Shown: in pieces, positions 26,928 to 36,162 of the stretch
Layout: each line of letters starts with the position of its first letter
Position numbering within the stretch: the stretch's first letter is position 1
Source: Ancylothrix sp036704045
GTDB lineage: Bacteria; Cyanobacteriota; Cyanobacteriia; Cyanobacteriales; Oscillatoriaceae
Assembly (NCBI GenBank): GCA_036704045.1
Contig: DATNQM010000051.1
Coordinates: 1-64,000 of the forward strand
DNA: 64,000 nucleotides
Direction: 5' to 3'
The notes under the pieces: model-generated
Databases searched by the model: none
Seen by the model: only the letters and a program-made list of their open reading frames with translations
What the model was told of the DNA's origin: nothing
Position numbers and translations under genes: made by a program

Positions 26928-27419
26928 TTATTCTTCTAACAAACTTCTCAACATCCAAGCAGTTTTTTCATGCACTTGTAAACGTTGAGTTAACAAATCT
27001 GCCGAAGGTTCATCACTCGCCTCATCCACCGTCGGAAACAGCGACCGCGCCGTGCGAGCAACCGTTTCATGATCATCCACCAATAACCGAATCATCTCCT
27101 TAGCTTTCGGTACACCAGGAGTTTCTTTAATCGAACTCAAACGGCTAAACTCACTATAAGTACCCGGCGCCGGAAAACCCAAAGCCCGAATTCGTTCAGC
27201 AATCAAATCCACCGCCAAAGCCAACTCATTATACTGAGTTTCAAACATCAAATGCAGCGTTTGAAACATCGGCCCGGTAACATTCCAGTGGAAATTATGC
27301 GTTTTTAAATAAAGCGAATAAGTATCTGCCAGTAAGCGAGATAAACCCTCCGCAATTTCACTCCGAGTTTTTTCTTCAATTCCAATGTCAATTTTCATGG
27401 ATTTTGGTTGTACTTGCAT
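26928..27419 (-). CDS. Dps-family ferritin-like DNA-protection protein
   Basis: Oxidises and stores iron with peroxide, protecting DNA. The protein has 163 residues from the ATG at 27419, which has AAGGA in front; an in-frame start at 27455 would be upstream of that site. The ferroxidase segment is typical: THNFHWNVTGPMFQTLH, then D and E residues in AVDLIAERIRALG. The N-terminal tail is basic enough to contact DNA. The sulfiredoxin gene lies directly upstream on the same strand, which supports an oxidative-stress role for both. Confidence 0.92.
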   Translation of the reverse strand: MQVQPKSMKIDIGIEEKTRSEIAEGLSRLLADTYSLYLKTHNFHWNVTGPMFQTLHLMFETQYNELALAVDLIAERIRALGFPAPGTYSEFSRLSSIKETPGVPKAKEMIRLLVDDHETVARTARSLFPTVDEASDEPSADLLTQRLQVHEKTAWMLRSLLEE

Positions 27420-27542
27420 GATTTTTTTCCTTAAAACTCTAAAATTGCACAGCACGCCTCTTTTTCTATTGAATTATTTTTCAGCGTCCCAGCAATCGTT
27501 CTCAAGAAAGATTTCGAGTTCACTACCGAAATTTTCTTGCGC

Positions 27543-27803
27543 TTAAGCCATGTGCATTTTTAATACAGAACGTGGCGCCTTACGAACTTTGCAAGGAATA
27601 CTTTCCAGTCCCAGCCGCTGTGACGCTTCATAGCGATGACATCCCGAAAAACCGTAATATTCCCCATCCACCTCTAAAACATCAATGGGTTCTTGAACCC
27701 CTATATCCTTAATCGACTCCATCAACGCCGCCACCTTTGCCTGGTCATTTTTGCGTGGCAGAGGCCGGCGTATTTTATTCAGTGGGATATTCTCGATCCT
27801 CAT
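27543..27803 (-). CDS. srxA: Sulfiredoxin
   Basis: ATP-dependent enzyme that reduces over-oxidised (sulfinic) 2-Cys peroxiredoxin. The 86-residue protein has the ParB-like sulfiredoxin fold and the signature FSGCHR with catalytic Cys55. The preceding IPLNKIRRPLPR and VQEPIDVLEV segments and the ending RSVLKMHM fit the family. A GAGGTG ribosome binding site precedes the ATG at 27803. It lies 123 bp before dps and may share its transcript. No peroxiredoxin is encoded in the window. Confidence 0.9.
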   Translation of the reverse strand: MRIENIPLNKIRRPLPRKNDQAKVAALMESIKDIGVQEPIDVLEVDGEYYGFSGCHRYEASQRLGLESIPCKVRKAPRSVLKMHMA

Positions 27804-27917
27804 TTTTTCACCTCTTTTTTGCTTCTCCTCTTAATCATACTCATAATGACTTCGAGTTAACAACAATATCAAGAAACCCTGACATTTCACCCTCTCCCCG
27901 GATACCCACAGAAACTT

Positions 27918-29585
27918 CTACCAATCATTGCGGCGTTTTCGAGGCGCTTGCCAATCATCCCCAGCCTCCTCCTCCTCTTCTAAATAAGCCTGTGGGTTGT
28001 AAACCGGCAAATTTTCCATCACCCCCGGCGATTCCAACTCCACCTCTTCCACCTCAACTCGTCCCCTCGGTAACTTATCCCGCAAAGGTTCCACCACCTG
28101 AGCAATTGCATCCTTAATAAACGCCTTCACAAACTCATCCTTTTTATTCAATTGAAACTGGCGCTGCACAACTTCCGTAATTCCCCCATCACCCCAATCT
28201 TGATCGTGGCGGAAATATTCAATAAAACTTTTTCCAGCAATTCTTGTTAAATAAGCAGCCGTCACCCCTTGAATTGCCTTACCAATTACAAACGTACCTA
28301 AATTTAATTGCAAAGCCGTAGCAACCAATTCAATCGCCCCTTTCACAATCCCCAAACTCGCCAAAGTTTTACCCAAAGAAAGCGCCAACTCTCGACCCCG
28401 TTCAACATTTAATTCACAGCCATAAATTCTGCCAATTTCCACTACCATTTGAGCATTAACTGCCGCCGTAGCCAATAAATCCACCACCGGCAAAGGAGTT
28501 ACCGAAATCACCCCAGCCCCAATCCATTGAAAACGCTCAATTACCTTCTCCGATTGACGGCGACGTTGAGCATCCAAAAGCCGACGAGCCTCATCCCCCA
28601 AGCGTTGCGACTGCAACAAAATATTATCAGCAATTAAATCTTCTCCCTCCGAACGCAACACCGCAGCCATCCGACGAATTAAGGGCATAATATCAGGTTC
28701 AGGCTCCATAAAATCACCAGTTTCTAATCGAACAGTAGCGGGATTAGCAGCCGTTTCCACCACATCCAAAGAAGCAACAAAACCTCGAACTCGATAACGT
28801 AAACGAGCTAATATAGCCTCGCGGTCTTCAACAGGATAAAGATCAGTTTTATTAAAAACAACAATCGAGCGTTTACCAATTTCTGCTAATGCTCTGAGGG
28901 GGTCATATTCAGACTTTTGCAAATCGTTATCAACAACAAATAATAATAAATCGGCTTCGGTTGCAAGCTGGCGGGCAATTTCTTCGCGTTCCGTTCCCGC
29001 CACACCGGCTTCTAAAATTCCGGGGGTATCAGTAATCAAAATTTCTCGATCTAAACCTTTGAGTTTTAGTTGATAGGTTTCGCCGACTTCTGTAGTGCCC
29101 ATTGGTGCTGCAACGCGGCCCACCATACGACCAATTAAAGCATTTACCAGAGAGGTTTTGCCTGCGCTGCCGGTGCCAAAAACAACTACTTGTAAGTCGC
29201 CGCGCGCAAGATAGGTTTCAATTTCGCGGGAACGACTAATTAAGGCTTGACGAGCAACTTCATCTTGAATTTGATCCACGCAGCGGCGAATAGCTTTGAG
29301 AGTTTCTTCAGCGGCTTCGGTTTTTTGGACAGGAATTTGGGGCCGAATTTTGCGGGGCTGGTTTTTGTTCCCAGGCGAGTTGGGAAACAGCCCCAGATAA
29401 TAAACAAATGCTGCGATTAAAACTGCCAGCAATATAATCATTAGCAAAATTAGGAAATTGCCTAAAAATGGGGAAGCATAGGCAAGTTCGAGGTAAAGCC
29501 GGTAAAAGGAGTTTATCAACCAAAGCATCAGCCCCAGGATAAAGGTAACACCGGCAATGATTGTTAAAAGGCGCGTTAGAGGCAT
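27918..29585 (-). CDS. Membrane-anchored GTPase with DUF697-type domain
   Basis: A dynamin-superfamily or Era-like GTPase of 555 residues. Two N-terminal helices (about 5-30 and 40-65) anchor it. The G domain has P-loop GTGSAGKTSL, switch threonine GTTEVGE, DTPG and NKTD. The C-terminal part resembles DUF697 (helical, amphipathic, VISVTPLPVVDLLATAAVNAQMV). I prefer the ATG at 29585; an in-frame TTG at 29678 could add 31 residues. The last 30 residues are strongly acidic, then basic. Such proteins occur widely in cyanobacteria, with an unclear role in membrane remodelling or ribosome/stress control. Confidence 0.82.
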   Translation of the reverse strand: MPLTRLLTIIAGVTFILGLMLWLINSFYRLYLELAYASPFLGNFLILLMIILLAVLIAAFVYYLGLFPNSPGNKNQPRKIRPQIPVQKTEAAEETLKAIRRCVDQIQDEVARQALISRSREIETYLARGDLQVVVFGTGSAGKTSLVNALIGRMVGRVAAPMGTTEVGETYQLKLKGLDREILITDTPGILEAGVAGTEREEIARQLATEADLLLFVVDNDLQKSEYDPLRALAEIGKRSIVVFNKTDLYPVEDREAILARLRYRVRGFVASLDVVETAANPATVRLETGDFMEPEPDIMPLIRRMAAVLRSEGEDLIADNILLQSQRLGDEARRLLDAQRRRQSEKVIERFQWIGAGVISVTPLPVVDLLATAAVNAQMVVEIGRIYGCELNVERGRELALSLGKTLASLGIVKGAIELVATALQLNLGTFVIGKAIQGVTAAYLTRIAGKSFIEYFRHDQDWGDGGITEVVQRQFQLNKKDEFVKAFIKDAIAQVVEPLRDKLPRGRVEVEEVELESPGVMENLPVYNPQAYLEEEEEAGDDWQAPRKRRNDW

Positions 29586-29858
29586 GGCTATCTTGTTGTG
29601 TGTTTCCCATCGGTGGGGGAAGGGTAAAAAATCGCGTCGTAGATTAATATTTTCTCTATTTATTTGGGTGATTTGCAATGGGTAAGGTCTTAGGCCGGTA
29701 CCAGGAGCCTAATTTTGTGTTTATCATTAAATTTGTAAACTGTTCTTGACTTTGGTTGAAATTTTCAGACCACTCCAACACAGTTTTACACAGATAGTTT
29801 TTTGCTCACATAACTGTTTTCTTTTAAGTTGTCATCCCCAAAAAGGAGTAAAACACAA

Positions 29859-30386
29859 ATGGCTTTAGTGGATATGCTTTTAAATGCAATGAATGATCCT
29901 AATCAGCAAGGAAGTTCTAATGAGCTTAGTTCCCTTGCCAATGTTGCTCAAACAATGGGCAGTAATTATGGGTTAGATGCGGCTACAACACAAACCATTT
30001 TGTCTTTGGTGGGAACTCATGTTCGTTCGGCTTTGCAACAACAGCGCGATACTGGTGGTGCAGAACAAGCCCAAAGTTTGGTTAATAATTATAGCGGTTT
30101 TAGTCCCAATGCCCAAGCCGTTCAAGCTCTTTTTCCTCCCCAATGGCAAGCCCAAATTATTCAGCAAGTTTCTCAAAGAACTGGTTTAGATAGTGGCATG
30201 ATTCAAGCTATGTTGCCTTTGTTGATTCCTGTGATTTTAAATCTTTTAAAAATGGGATCAAATTCTCAAAATCCTCAGCAAGGACAAAACCCTGTTTTGA
30301 ATAATTTTTTAGATACTGATGGGGATGGAGATGTGGATATTGCCGATGCTTTTGGTTTGGCAGGCCGGTATTTAAATAAGGGATAA
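29859..30386 (+). CDS. DUF937-like protein with C-terminal EF-hand-type calcium motif
   Basis: A 175-residue Gln-rich helical protein. The N-terminal two thirds resemble DUF937 proteins (MALVDMLLNAM start, repeated helical segments, AMLPLLIPVILNLLKMGSN). The C-terminus has one clear EF-hand/dockerin-type loop, DTDGDGDVDIADAF, which should bind Ca2+. I choose the ATG at 29859, preceded by AAAAAGGAG; an in-frame GTG/TTG-type start at 29829 would include that site. Function is unknown; calcium-dependent assembly is possible. It diverges from the GTPase gene. Confidence 0.78.
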   Translation: MALVDMLLNAMNDPNQQGSSNELSSLANVAQTMGSNYGLDAATTQTILSLVGTHVRSALQQQRDTGGAEQAQSLVNNYSGFSPNAQAVQALFPPQWQAQIIQQVSQRTGLDSGMIQAMLPLLIPVILNLLKMGSNSQNPQQGQNPVLNNFLDTDGDGDVDIADAFGLAGRYLNKG

Positions 30387-30525
30387 TAAATATATTTCCA
30401 GGCAAAAAACTAACTTTTTATGTTTTTTGTCTGGGTTTACTAAAATTTGACAAAAGAATATTTTTTTGAAAAAATAGAATATAAATTCTTGAGCTACCCA
30501 AAACAATAGGCGGGCGGTATCTTCC

Positions 30526-32265
30526 ATGAATTTTAAGTTTAGTCAAAAACCAATTTCTAACCTCATCAAAAGCTTTTTACCTTCATCAGCTAAAAATCGT
30601 TTCTTGGGTTTGATCGCCTCCTTAAGTGTAGGACAAAAAATTACCTTCGGCTATGCGGTGGCTCTCAGTATTGCGGCCCTAGGAACTACTATAGGAATAA
30701 CTATTGCTCAATGGTATCAAGAACAATCTCACATTAAGGCAACAAATGAACATGAAGCTGGTATTTTTTTAGTTAGTTTAGAAGCCCAACTTCTGCAAAT
30801 TCGGTCTCACCATCAACGCTTAGCCCTAACTTTAAATGAACCCCAGGAATATCAAAGACAATACCAATATTTATTGAGTCATCAAAATAAACTTCAATTA
30901 ATATTAGATAAGTTAAAAGGAGAACGCCACAGTGAAGACTCGGAATGGAAACCGATTATTAAGTCTTATATTCCTATCATTAAAAATTATCTAAATCAAG
31001 GAGAAATAATTTTAAAAAAAATTGATAACTCTTCCAAAGAACCACTTACAATAGCAGCAATTCAAAAAGAATATTCAAAATTTAATATAGGCGAAAATGC
31101 CGAAAAAATAGACCACATTATCCATGAAATTTCTAATTTTTCCGTTCAAGAGTTTAAAGAAGAAATGCAGGCGGAAAAAAATCTGCAACAGGCGGAAGCA
31201 GTTCAAAAGCAAATTTTAATTAGTAGTTTAGTTCTTTCTATTATTATCGGCGCTATTTTAGCCTACCATATTACAAGGGCAATTGTATTGCCTATTAAAG
31301 CGGTAACAGAAGTCGCTAAAAAAGTGACAGCAGAGGCAAATTTTGAGGAAAAAGCACCCATTACTACCGATGATGAAATTGGAAGTTTAGCAGATTCTTT
31401 AAATCAACTAATTGCAAAAGTAAAACAGTTGTTGGATGAACAAAAAGCAGCTACAACCTCTCTACTTCTACAAAATGAAAAAATGGCATCCTTGGGGAGA
31501 ATGGTAGCAGGAATTGCCCACGAAATTAATAATCCAGTTAACTTTATTTACGCAAATTTAAGTCCAGCGAATCAGTATATACAAGATTTATTAGAGTTAC
31601 TAGAAACCTATAACAAAGAAGTCCCTTCACCTCCTTTAGCCGTTAGAAATTACGCCGAAGAAATTGATATAGAGTTTATAAAAGAAGACTTACCCAAACT
31701 TATAAAATCTATGGATGTGGGTGCAGCAAGAGTCAGAGAAATTATTTTAAGTTTAAAAAATTTCTCGCGTTTAGATGAAGCACAACCAGGAGAAGTGGAT
31801 TTAAATGAATGTTTAAGAAGTACATTATTAATTTTGAATAATCGCCTCAAAAAAGGAATAAATCTTGTTTGTAATTATGACGGAAATCTCTCCCATATAG
31901 AAGGCTATAGTGGGTTTTTGTCGCAAGTATTTATGAACATCATTAGCAACGCTATTGAGGCGGTAGAAGAAAATAAAAATAGTGAGAAAAAACAAATTAT
32001 TATTAGCACAAAAACCATTGAAAACCATTGGGTAGAAGTGCAAATATCTGACAATGGCACCGGCATTTCTCCAGAAAACTTATCAAAAATATTTAATGAA
32101 TTTTTCACCACCAAACCCCTTGGTATTGGAACCGGGTTAGGATTAACAATTAGTTATCAAATTATCACTCAAAAACACGGCGGTAAAATTTCCTGTCAAT
32201 CCGAATTAAACAAAGGTACAACATTTACAATTAAATTGCCGGTGAAAAGAGAAATAAATTATTAA
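30526..32265 (+). CDS. Sensor histidine kinase with HAMP domain (orphan)
   Basis: A 579-residue membrane histidine kinase. A first helix lies near residues 42-64 and a second near 230-250, enclosing an extracytoplasmic helical sensor domain of about 165 residues. HAMP follows (ITRAIVLPIKAVTEVAKKV), then a coiled coil and the phosphoacceptor His in GIAHEINNPVNF. The HATPase domain has an N box (MNIISNAIEAVEEN), G1 (SDNGTGI) and G2 (GTGLGLTISYQI). The GIAHEINNP type is common in large cyanobacterial hybrid kinases. No response regulator is adjacent, so partner and signal are unknown. Confidence 0.92.
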   Translation: MNFKFSQKPISNLIKSFLPSSAKNRFLGLIASLSVGQKITFGYAVALSIAALGTTIGITIAQWYQEQSHIKATNEHEAGIFLVSLEAQLLQIRSHHQRLALTLNEPQEYQRQYQYLLSHQNKLQLILDKLKGERHSEDSEWKPIIKSYIPIIKNYLNQGEIILKKIDNSSKEPLTIAAIQKEYSKFNIGENAEKIDHIIHEISNFSVQEFKEEMQAEKNLQQAEAVQKQILISSLVLSIIIGAILAYHITRAIVLPIKAVTEVAKKVTAEANFEEKAPITTDDEIGSLADSLNQLIAKVKQLLDEQKAATTSLLLQNEKMASLGRMVAGIAHEINNPVNFIYANLSPANQYIQDLLELLETYNKEVPSPPLAVRNYAEEIDIEFIKEDLPKLIKSMDVGAARVREIILSLKNFSRLDEAQPGEVDLNECLRSTLLILNNRLKKGINLVCNYDGNLSHIEGYSGFLSQVFMNIISNAIEAVEENKNSEKKQIIISTKTIENHWVEVQISDNGTGISPENLSKIFNEFFTTKPLGIGTGLGLTISYQIITQKHGGKISCQSELNKGTTFTIKLPVKREINY

Positions 32266-32324
32266 AATTTTCTCAATAAAAACTATAGCTATTTTCAGTA
32301 TTCTCAACGAAAATAAAAGTTTTT

Positions 32325-32358
32325 AAAAACCCGGTAGATTAGGAAAAACCAGGTTTTT
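32325..32358. terminator. AACCCGG-type hairpin between convergent genes
   Basis: AAAAACCCGGT (32325-32335) pairs with ACCAGGTTTTT (32348-32358) with one mismatch. It sits between the histidine kinase stop (plus) and the penicillin-binding protein stop (minus) and is T-rich on both strands, as expected of a bidirectional terminator. Confidence 0.6.
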
Positions 32359-32390
32359 GTAACAAGAAAAACGCTATAGAAATCCAAAAA

Positions 32391-34703
32391 CTATCGCGCT
32401 ACTTTCCCCATATAATCGCCCCATAATTGAGCAGCTTGGGCGCTACTTCCAGCCGTAGGGGCATTATCATCATTACCTAACCAAACACCCGTTACAACTT
32501 GCTGAGAAGGGATATAACCAATAAACCAAAGATCAACATTATCATTCGTGGTGCCAGTTTTCCCCGCCTCTTCACCTAAACCAATTGATGCCGGCCGGCC
32601 TGTACCAGAACTTACCACACCTTGCAACAAAGTAGTCATAGTATCAGCCACATCTGGAGATAAAATATTCACATTGCCACCCCCAGAAGACTCGCATTTA
32701 GCATCAGGAACATAGGAATAAATGCACCGGCAAGTTTGACGATCATTAGGATTTTCGCACTCATTACTATCATAAATTTTAGTAATTGTATGAGGATTAT
32801 TTTTAACACCTCGGTTTGCCAATACCCCAAACGAACCAGTCATTTCCAGCACATTCACTTCACTTTGACCAAGCACCAAAGCCGGCACCGGATTTAACTT
32901 AGACTGCACCCCTAAACGCTGCGCCATCCGCACCACCGAATCCAATCCGACATCCTCAGCAACTCGCAAAGCTACCACATTTAAAGAAGATGCAATTCCC
33001 GAATACATATCTGCACTGCCACTTCCGCAGCCTTCAAAAAATTGACCTTGCCAAGTAAGAGGCGCACAAGAGTAAACACGACCCGGAGAAATGCCACTTT
33101 CAATAGCCGCCGTATAGGCAAAAACCTTAAACGTCGAACCCGGTTGCCGTTGAGCTTGTGTAGCTCTATTAAACTGACTTTGTTTATAATCCACACCGCC
33201 AACCATTGCTAAAACTTGGCCGGTGGCAGAATCAATAGTGACAATAGAACCTTGAGAAAAACCAAAAGTCGCACCGCTACCCGCAACAGAATTTCGCAGA
33301 GAAGATTCAGCCGCCGACTGAAATCTGCGATCCAGCCCAGTCTCCACAATAAAATTACCTTCTCTTGCCAAACCTTCACCCAAAAGCCGGTCTAACTCAT
33401 TAAAAACATGATTATAAAAATACGGCGCAATAGTTTGTTCAAGAACCTTGCGAGCATTTTCATTAATCTCAATTCTCGAACGACGGGCCCGATCAGCCTC
33501 AGCTTGGCTAATCATTCCCAGAGCACGCATTCTATAAATTACTCCATCCCTTTGTCGAATCGCTAAATCATAATTTTGCACCGGATTAAAACTATTAGGT
33601 GCCGGTAAAATCCCCACCAAAGTTGCAGCTTCAGAAACATTTAAATCCCTAGCCGACTTACCAAAATAAAACTGCGCCGCATCCTCAAAACCATACAAAT
33701 CTAAACCCAAAAAAACCCTATTTAAATAAGTCTGTAATAAATCATCTTTGCTGTAAGCAGTTTCCAACTTCAAAGCCACCGCCGCCTCCCGCAACTTCCG
33801 GCCGGCAGAATCATCCGTACCCACATAATCACGGAATAAACTTCTAGCCAATTGTTGAGTAAGGGTACTCGCGCCTTCCCGAATTCCACCACCCCGAACA
33901 TTAGCCACCACAGCCCGTAAAATCCCCAAAGGATCCACACCCAAATGCCAATAATACCGGCTATCTTCCGAAGCAATCACAGCATCACGCAAAGCTTTAG
34001 GAAATTCCGAAAGACGCTTAATTTCCTGATGAGAATTATTATACGGAGGACGCAGCGGTGTTTGACCATCACGAGCATAAACCACCACCGGCCCCTGAGT
34101 AGAAATAGGCAAAGGTCGCACCCTAAATTTTTGCCACTCCAACAAAACCAACCCCACAACCAAAGCCGTCAAACCACCGGCACCATAAAGCGAATAACGA
34201 AACAACTTCATATACCAAGGCGGCGGATCAATATAACGAATTTGCACAGCCGCAGCCAACTCCGGCGGGCCCAACGTCAACAAATCCCCATGACGCAACG
34301 GTAATTCTTTAATGCGGCGTTTACCTAAATAAATACCATTAGTAGAATTTTCATCACGCACAATAAAAGGAGCATTATTTTTACTACTATCCCGTGATAT
34401 CGAAACATGAGTTTGACTCACCACAGGATTGCGAACCACAATATCACTGGTTTTAGAACTACGGCCAATTAAATAACGTTCTCCCAAAAGCGGATATTTT
34501 TGAACCGTAGGCGTCCCAGCATCCTGTACCCAAATTTCAGCCACCCTGGCATTAGGTTTAAGGGCCAATTGATTAAAATTCACATTAGCAATAGTTTGTA
34601 CCGCTTGAGTAAACGCCCCCAAAATCGTGCGTGGCGGTTGATTTTGCGGTGGCTGATTTTGCGGTGGCTGATTTTGCGGTGGCGGATTTTGCGGTGAATT
34701 CAT
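32391..34703 (-). CDS. Class A penicillin-binding protein with N-terminal FHA domain
   Basis: Bifunctional peptidoglycan synthase of 770 residues with an unusual N-terminus. It begins with tandem PPQNQ repeats, then an FHA domain (about 60-155; YLIGRSSKTSDIVV and STNGIYLG), which would bind phosphothreonine on the cytoplasmic side. A helix near 172-190 follows, then the GT51 glycosyltransferase domain (ASEDSRYYWHLGVDPLGI, GASTLTQQLAR). The transpeptidase domain has Ser-x-x-Lys in PGSTFKVFAY, SSLNVVALR, and KTGTTND near the end. The FHA link suggests control by Ser/Thr kinases, several of which are encoded at 52.8-58.1 kb. The ATG at 34703 is used. Confidence 0.92.
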   Translation of the reverse strand: MNSPQNPPPQNQPPQNQPPQNQPPRTILGAFTQAVQTIANVNFNQLALKPNARVAEIWVQDAGTPTVQKYPLLGERYLIGRSSKTSDIVVRNPVVSQTHVSISRDSSKNNAPFIVRDENSTNGIYLGKRRIKELPLRHGDLLTLGPPELAAAVQIRYIDPPPWYMKLFRYSLYGAGGLTALVVGLVLLEWQKFRVRPLPISTQGPVVVYARDGQTPLRPPYNNSHQEIKRLSEFPKALRDAVIASEDSRYYWHLGVDPLGILRAVVANVRGGGIREGASTLTQQLARSLFRDYVGTDDSAGRKLREAAVALKLETAYSKDDLLQTYLNRVFLGLDLYGFEDAAQFYFGKSARDLNVSEAATLVGILPAPNSFNPVQNYDLAIRQRDGVIYRMRALGMISQAEADRARRSRIEINENARKVLEQTIAPYFYNHVFNELDRLLGEGLAREGNFIVETGLDRRFQSAAESSLRNSVAGSGATFGFSQGSIVTIDSATGQVLAMVGGVDYKQSQFNRATQAQRQPGSTFKVFAYTAAIESGISPGRVYSCAPLTWQGQFFEGCGSGSADMYSGIASSLNVVALRVAEDVGLDSVVRMAQRLGVQSKLNPVPALVLGQSEVNVLEMTGSFGVLANRGVKNNPHTITKIYDSNECENPNDRQTCRCIYSYVPDAKCESSGGGNVNILSPDVADTMTTLLQGVVSSGTGRPASIGLGEEAGKTGTTNDNVDLWFIGYIPSQQVVTGVWLGNDDNAPTAGSSAQAAQLWGDYMGKVAR
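34633..34692 (-). repeat. Four 15-bp tandem repeats encoding PPQNQ units
   Basis: Units at 34633-34647, 34648-34662, 34663-34677 and 34678-34692 read GGTGGCTGATTTTGC with one or two changes in the outer copies; the two central units are identical. On the minus strand they encode Pro/Gln/Asn repeats at the N-terminus of the FHA-penicillin-binding protein. Copy number may vary between strains. Confidence 0.85.
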
Positions 34704-34979
34704 ACTGGGTATAAATCGTGCTTAGTAATATTATGTGTCGATCTAAAGAGGAGATAACGCAGCCTGCAAAAACTACACTTGTCCGATTCAGGTTTTCCCA
34801 AAATAAAAGCAACAAGTCTCATTTTTGCCTAGTCTATCCCTGAAGACTTTGCCTAAAATATCTCCCATTAAAGACAAACTTCCTTGATTGGCCGGCCCAC
34901 CTCACAAGACATTGCCCATCATAGCCATTATTCATTGATCATAAACATTTCCTCAAAAGCCGGTCGATTCAAACATCCC

Positions 34980-35468
34980 TCAACGAATTTCCCCCTCATC
35001 TTTACGCGCCGCAGGCGGTTGTTTAAAAGCCACCCAAAGCAAACAAACAATGCCTATATTAATAAAAACATCAGCAAAATTAAAAACAGGAAAGCGAATC
35101 AACCGAAAATCCAAAAAATCCACAACTTCCCCCGTCAGAAACCGATCTATCCCATTCCCAAGCGCCCCCCCTAAAATAAAACCAAAACCAAACTGTTCCC
35201 AGCGATTCAGCCTTGGCCCAAACCAAGCATAAGTCATAATCGCCAAACTCACCGCCAACGACAACCAGCGTAACCAACCCCCACCCTGACTAAATAAACT
35301 AAATGCTGCCCCCGGATTTGTTACATAAGTAAAATGAAAAAAACCTTTAATAATAGGCCAACTTTCTCCTAGTTTAAAGCTTTCTACCACCCATAACTTT
35401 GTTAACCTGTCAATACCCAAACTCAAAACCGCAACAATCCAAAACAGCCTATTTTTAAACTTGATCAT
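34980..35468 (-). CDS. lspA: Lipoprotein signal peptidase (signal peptidase II)
   Basis: Cleaves the signal peptide of lipoproteins after lipid attachment. The 162-residue protein has four helices and both catalytic aspartates: GNGIDRFLTGEVVDFLD in the first motif and FNFADVFINIG in the second. The conserved VTNPGAAFSLF loop is present. I choose the ATG at 35468 (MIKFKNRLFW); an in-frame start at 35498 would add ten residues. The C-terminus is extended by a charged tail. The bioY gene lies 109 bp upstream on the same strand. Confidence 0.93.
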   Translation of the reverse strand: MIKFKNRLFWIVAVLSLGIDRLTKLWVVESFKLGESWPIIKGFFHFTYVTNPGAAFSLFSQGGGWLRWLSLAVSLAIMTYAWFGPRLNRWEQFGFGFILGGALGNGIDRFLTGEVVDFLDFRLIRFPVFNFADVFINIGIVCLLWVAFKQPPAARKDEGEIR

Positions 35469-35577
35469 TTCTCTATTACTCGTGAAATCGCCTAGCAATT
35501 TTTGTTTAGTTTTTTTAGGTTTTTTAACCTTACTAATTTTAATTTATTTTCAAACTTAACTTCCCAAAATTGCCGAA

Positions 35578-36162
35578 TCAATAAAACATCAACTGACGCA
35601 AAACAAAAGCCAAAACCGAAACCGCACAAACCACCGCCAACTGCCCTGGTAAAGGATGCAGCGAATATTTCATAGCAGCCGGTACCCACAAATTAGCATC
35701 TAAACCACAACTCAAACCCAAAAAACCTAAACCAACCAAATGAACCACCACCAAACCACCTAAACAACTTAAAGCCAAAAACTCCAACCTCACCGACGCC
35801 TGAAAAGCCAACCAACCACATATCCAAGCCCCCGGAATAAAACCCAACAAATAGCCAAACGAAGGTTCCCTAAGATAATCAAAACCCCCACCTTTTGTAA
35901 AAACAGGCATCCCCGTCAACCCCAAAACTAAATAAGCAATTTGAGACAAAGCCGCCGCATTTTTTCCACCTAAACATCCCACCAACAACACCGCCCCAAT
36001 TTGATAAGAAACCCCCAAAGATTGAAACAAAACTACATCTTGTCCCCACTTCAAAGACAACCCAGCAATTGAAGCCTCGACAAACGTGCCGCCAATAGTC
36101 AGCAGCAAGCCAATTAGAGCGTACACTAACTCAAGGGATTTGGGCATCAGCAATTTTTGCAT
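35578..36162 (-). CDS. bioY: Biotin transporter BioY
   Basis: Substrate-binding membrane component of an ECF-type biotin importer, 194 residues with about six helices. The characteristic BioY segment is clear: YLVLGLTGMPVFTKGGGFDYL followed by SFGYLLGFIPGAWICGWLA. No energising ATPase (BioM/EcfA) or EcfT is adjacent, so it may act alone or share a general ECF module. The ATG at 36162 begins MQKLLMPKSLE. It may be co-transcribed with lspA. Confidence 0.88.
   Translation of the reverse strand: MQKLLMPKSLELVYALIGLLLTIGGTFVEASIAGLSLKWGQDVVLFQSLGVSYQIGAVLLVGCLGGKNAAALSQIAYLVLGLTGMPVFTKGGGFDYLREPSFGYLLGFIPGAWICGWLAFQASVRLEFLALSCLGGLVVVHLVGLGFLGLSCGLDANLWVPAAMKYSLHPLPGQLAVVCAVSVLAFVLRQLMFY

Noticed and set aside
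33945..34304. 119-codon plus-strand ORF opposite the penicillin-binding protein
   Set aside because: Shadow frame of a firmly identified gene; the product is rich in Arg, His and Gln with no domain.
34584..34815. Minus-strand ORF rich in TAKSA repeats near the penicillin-binding protein start
   Set aside because: It is another frame of the 15-bp repeats that encode PPQNQ in the real gene.
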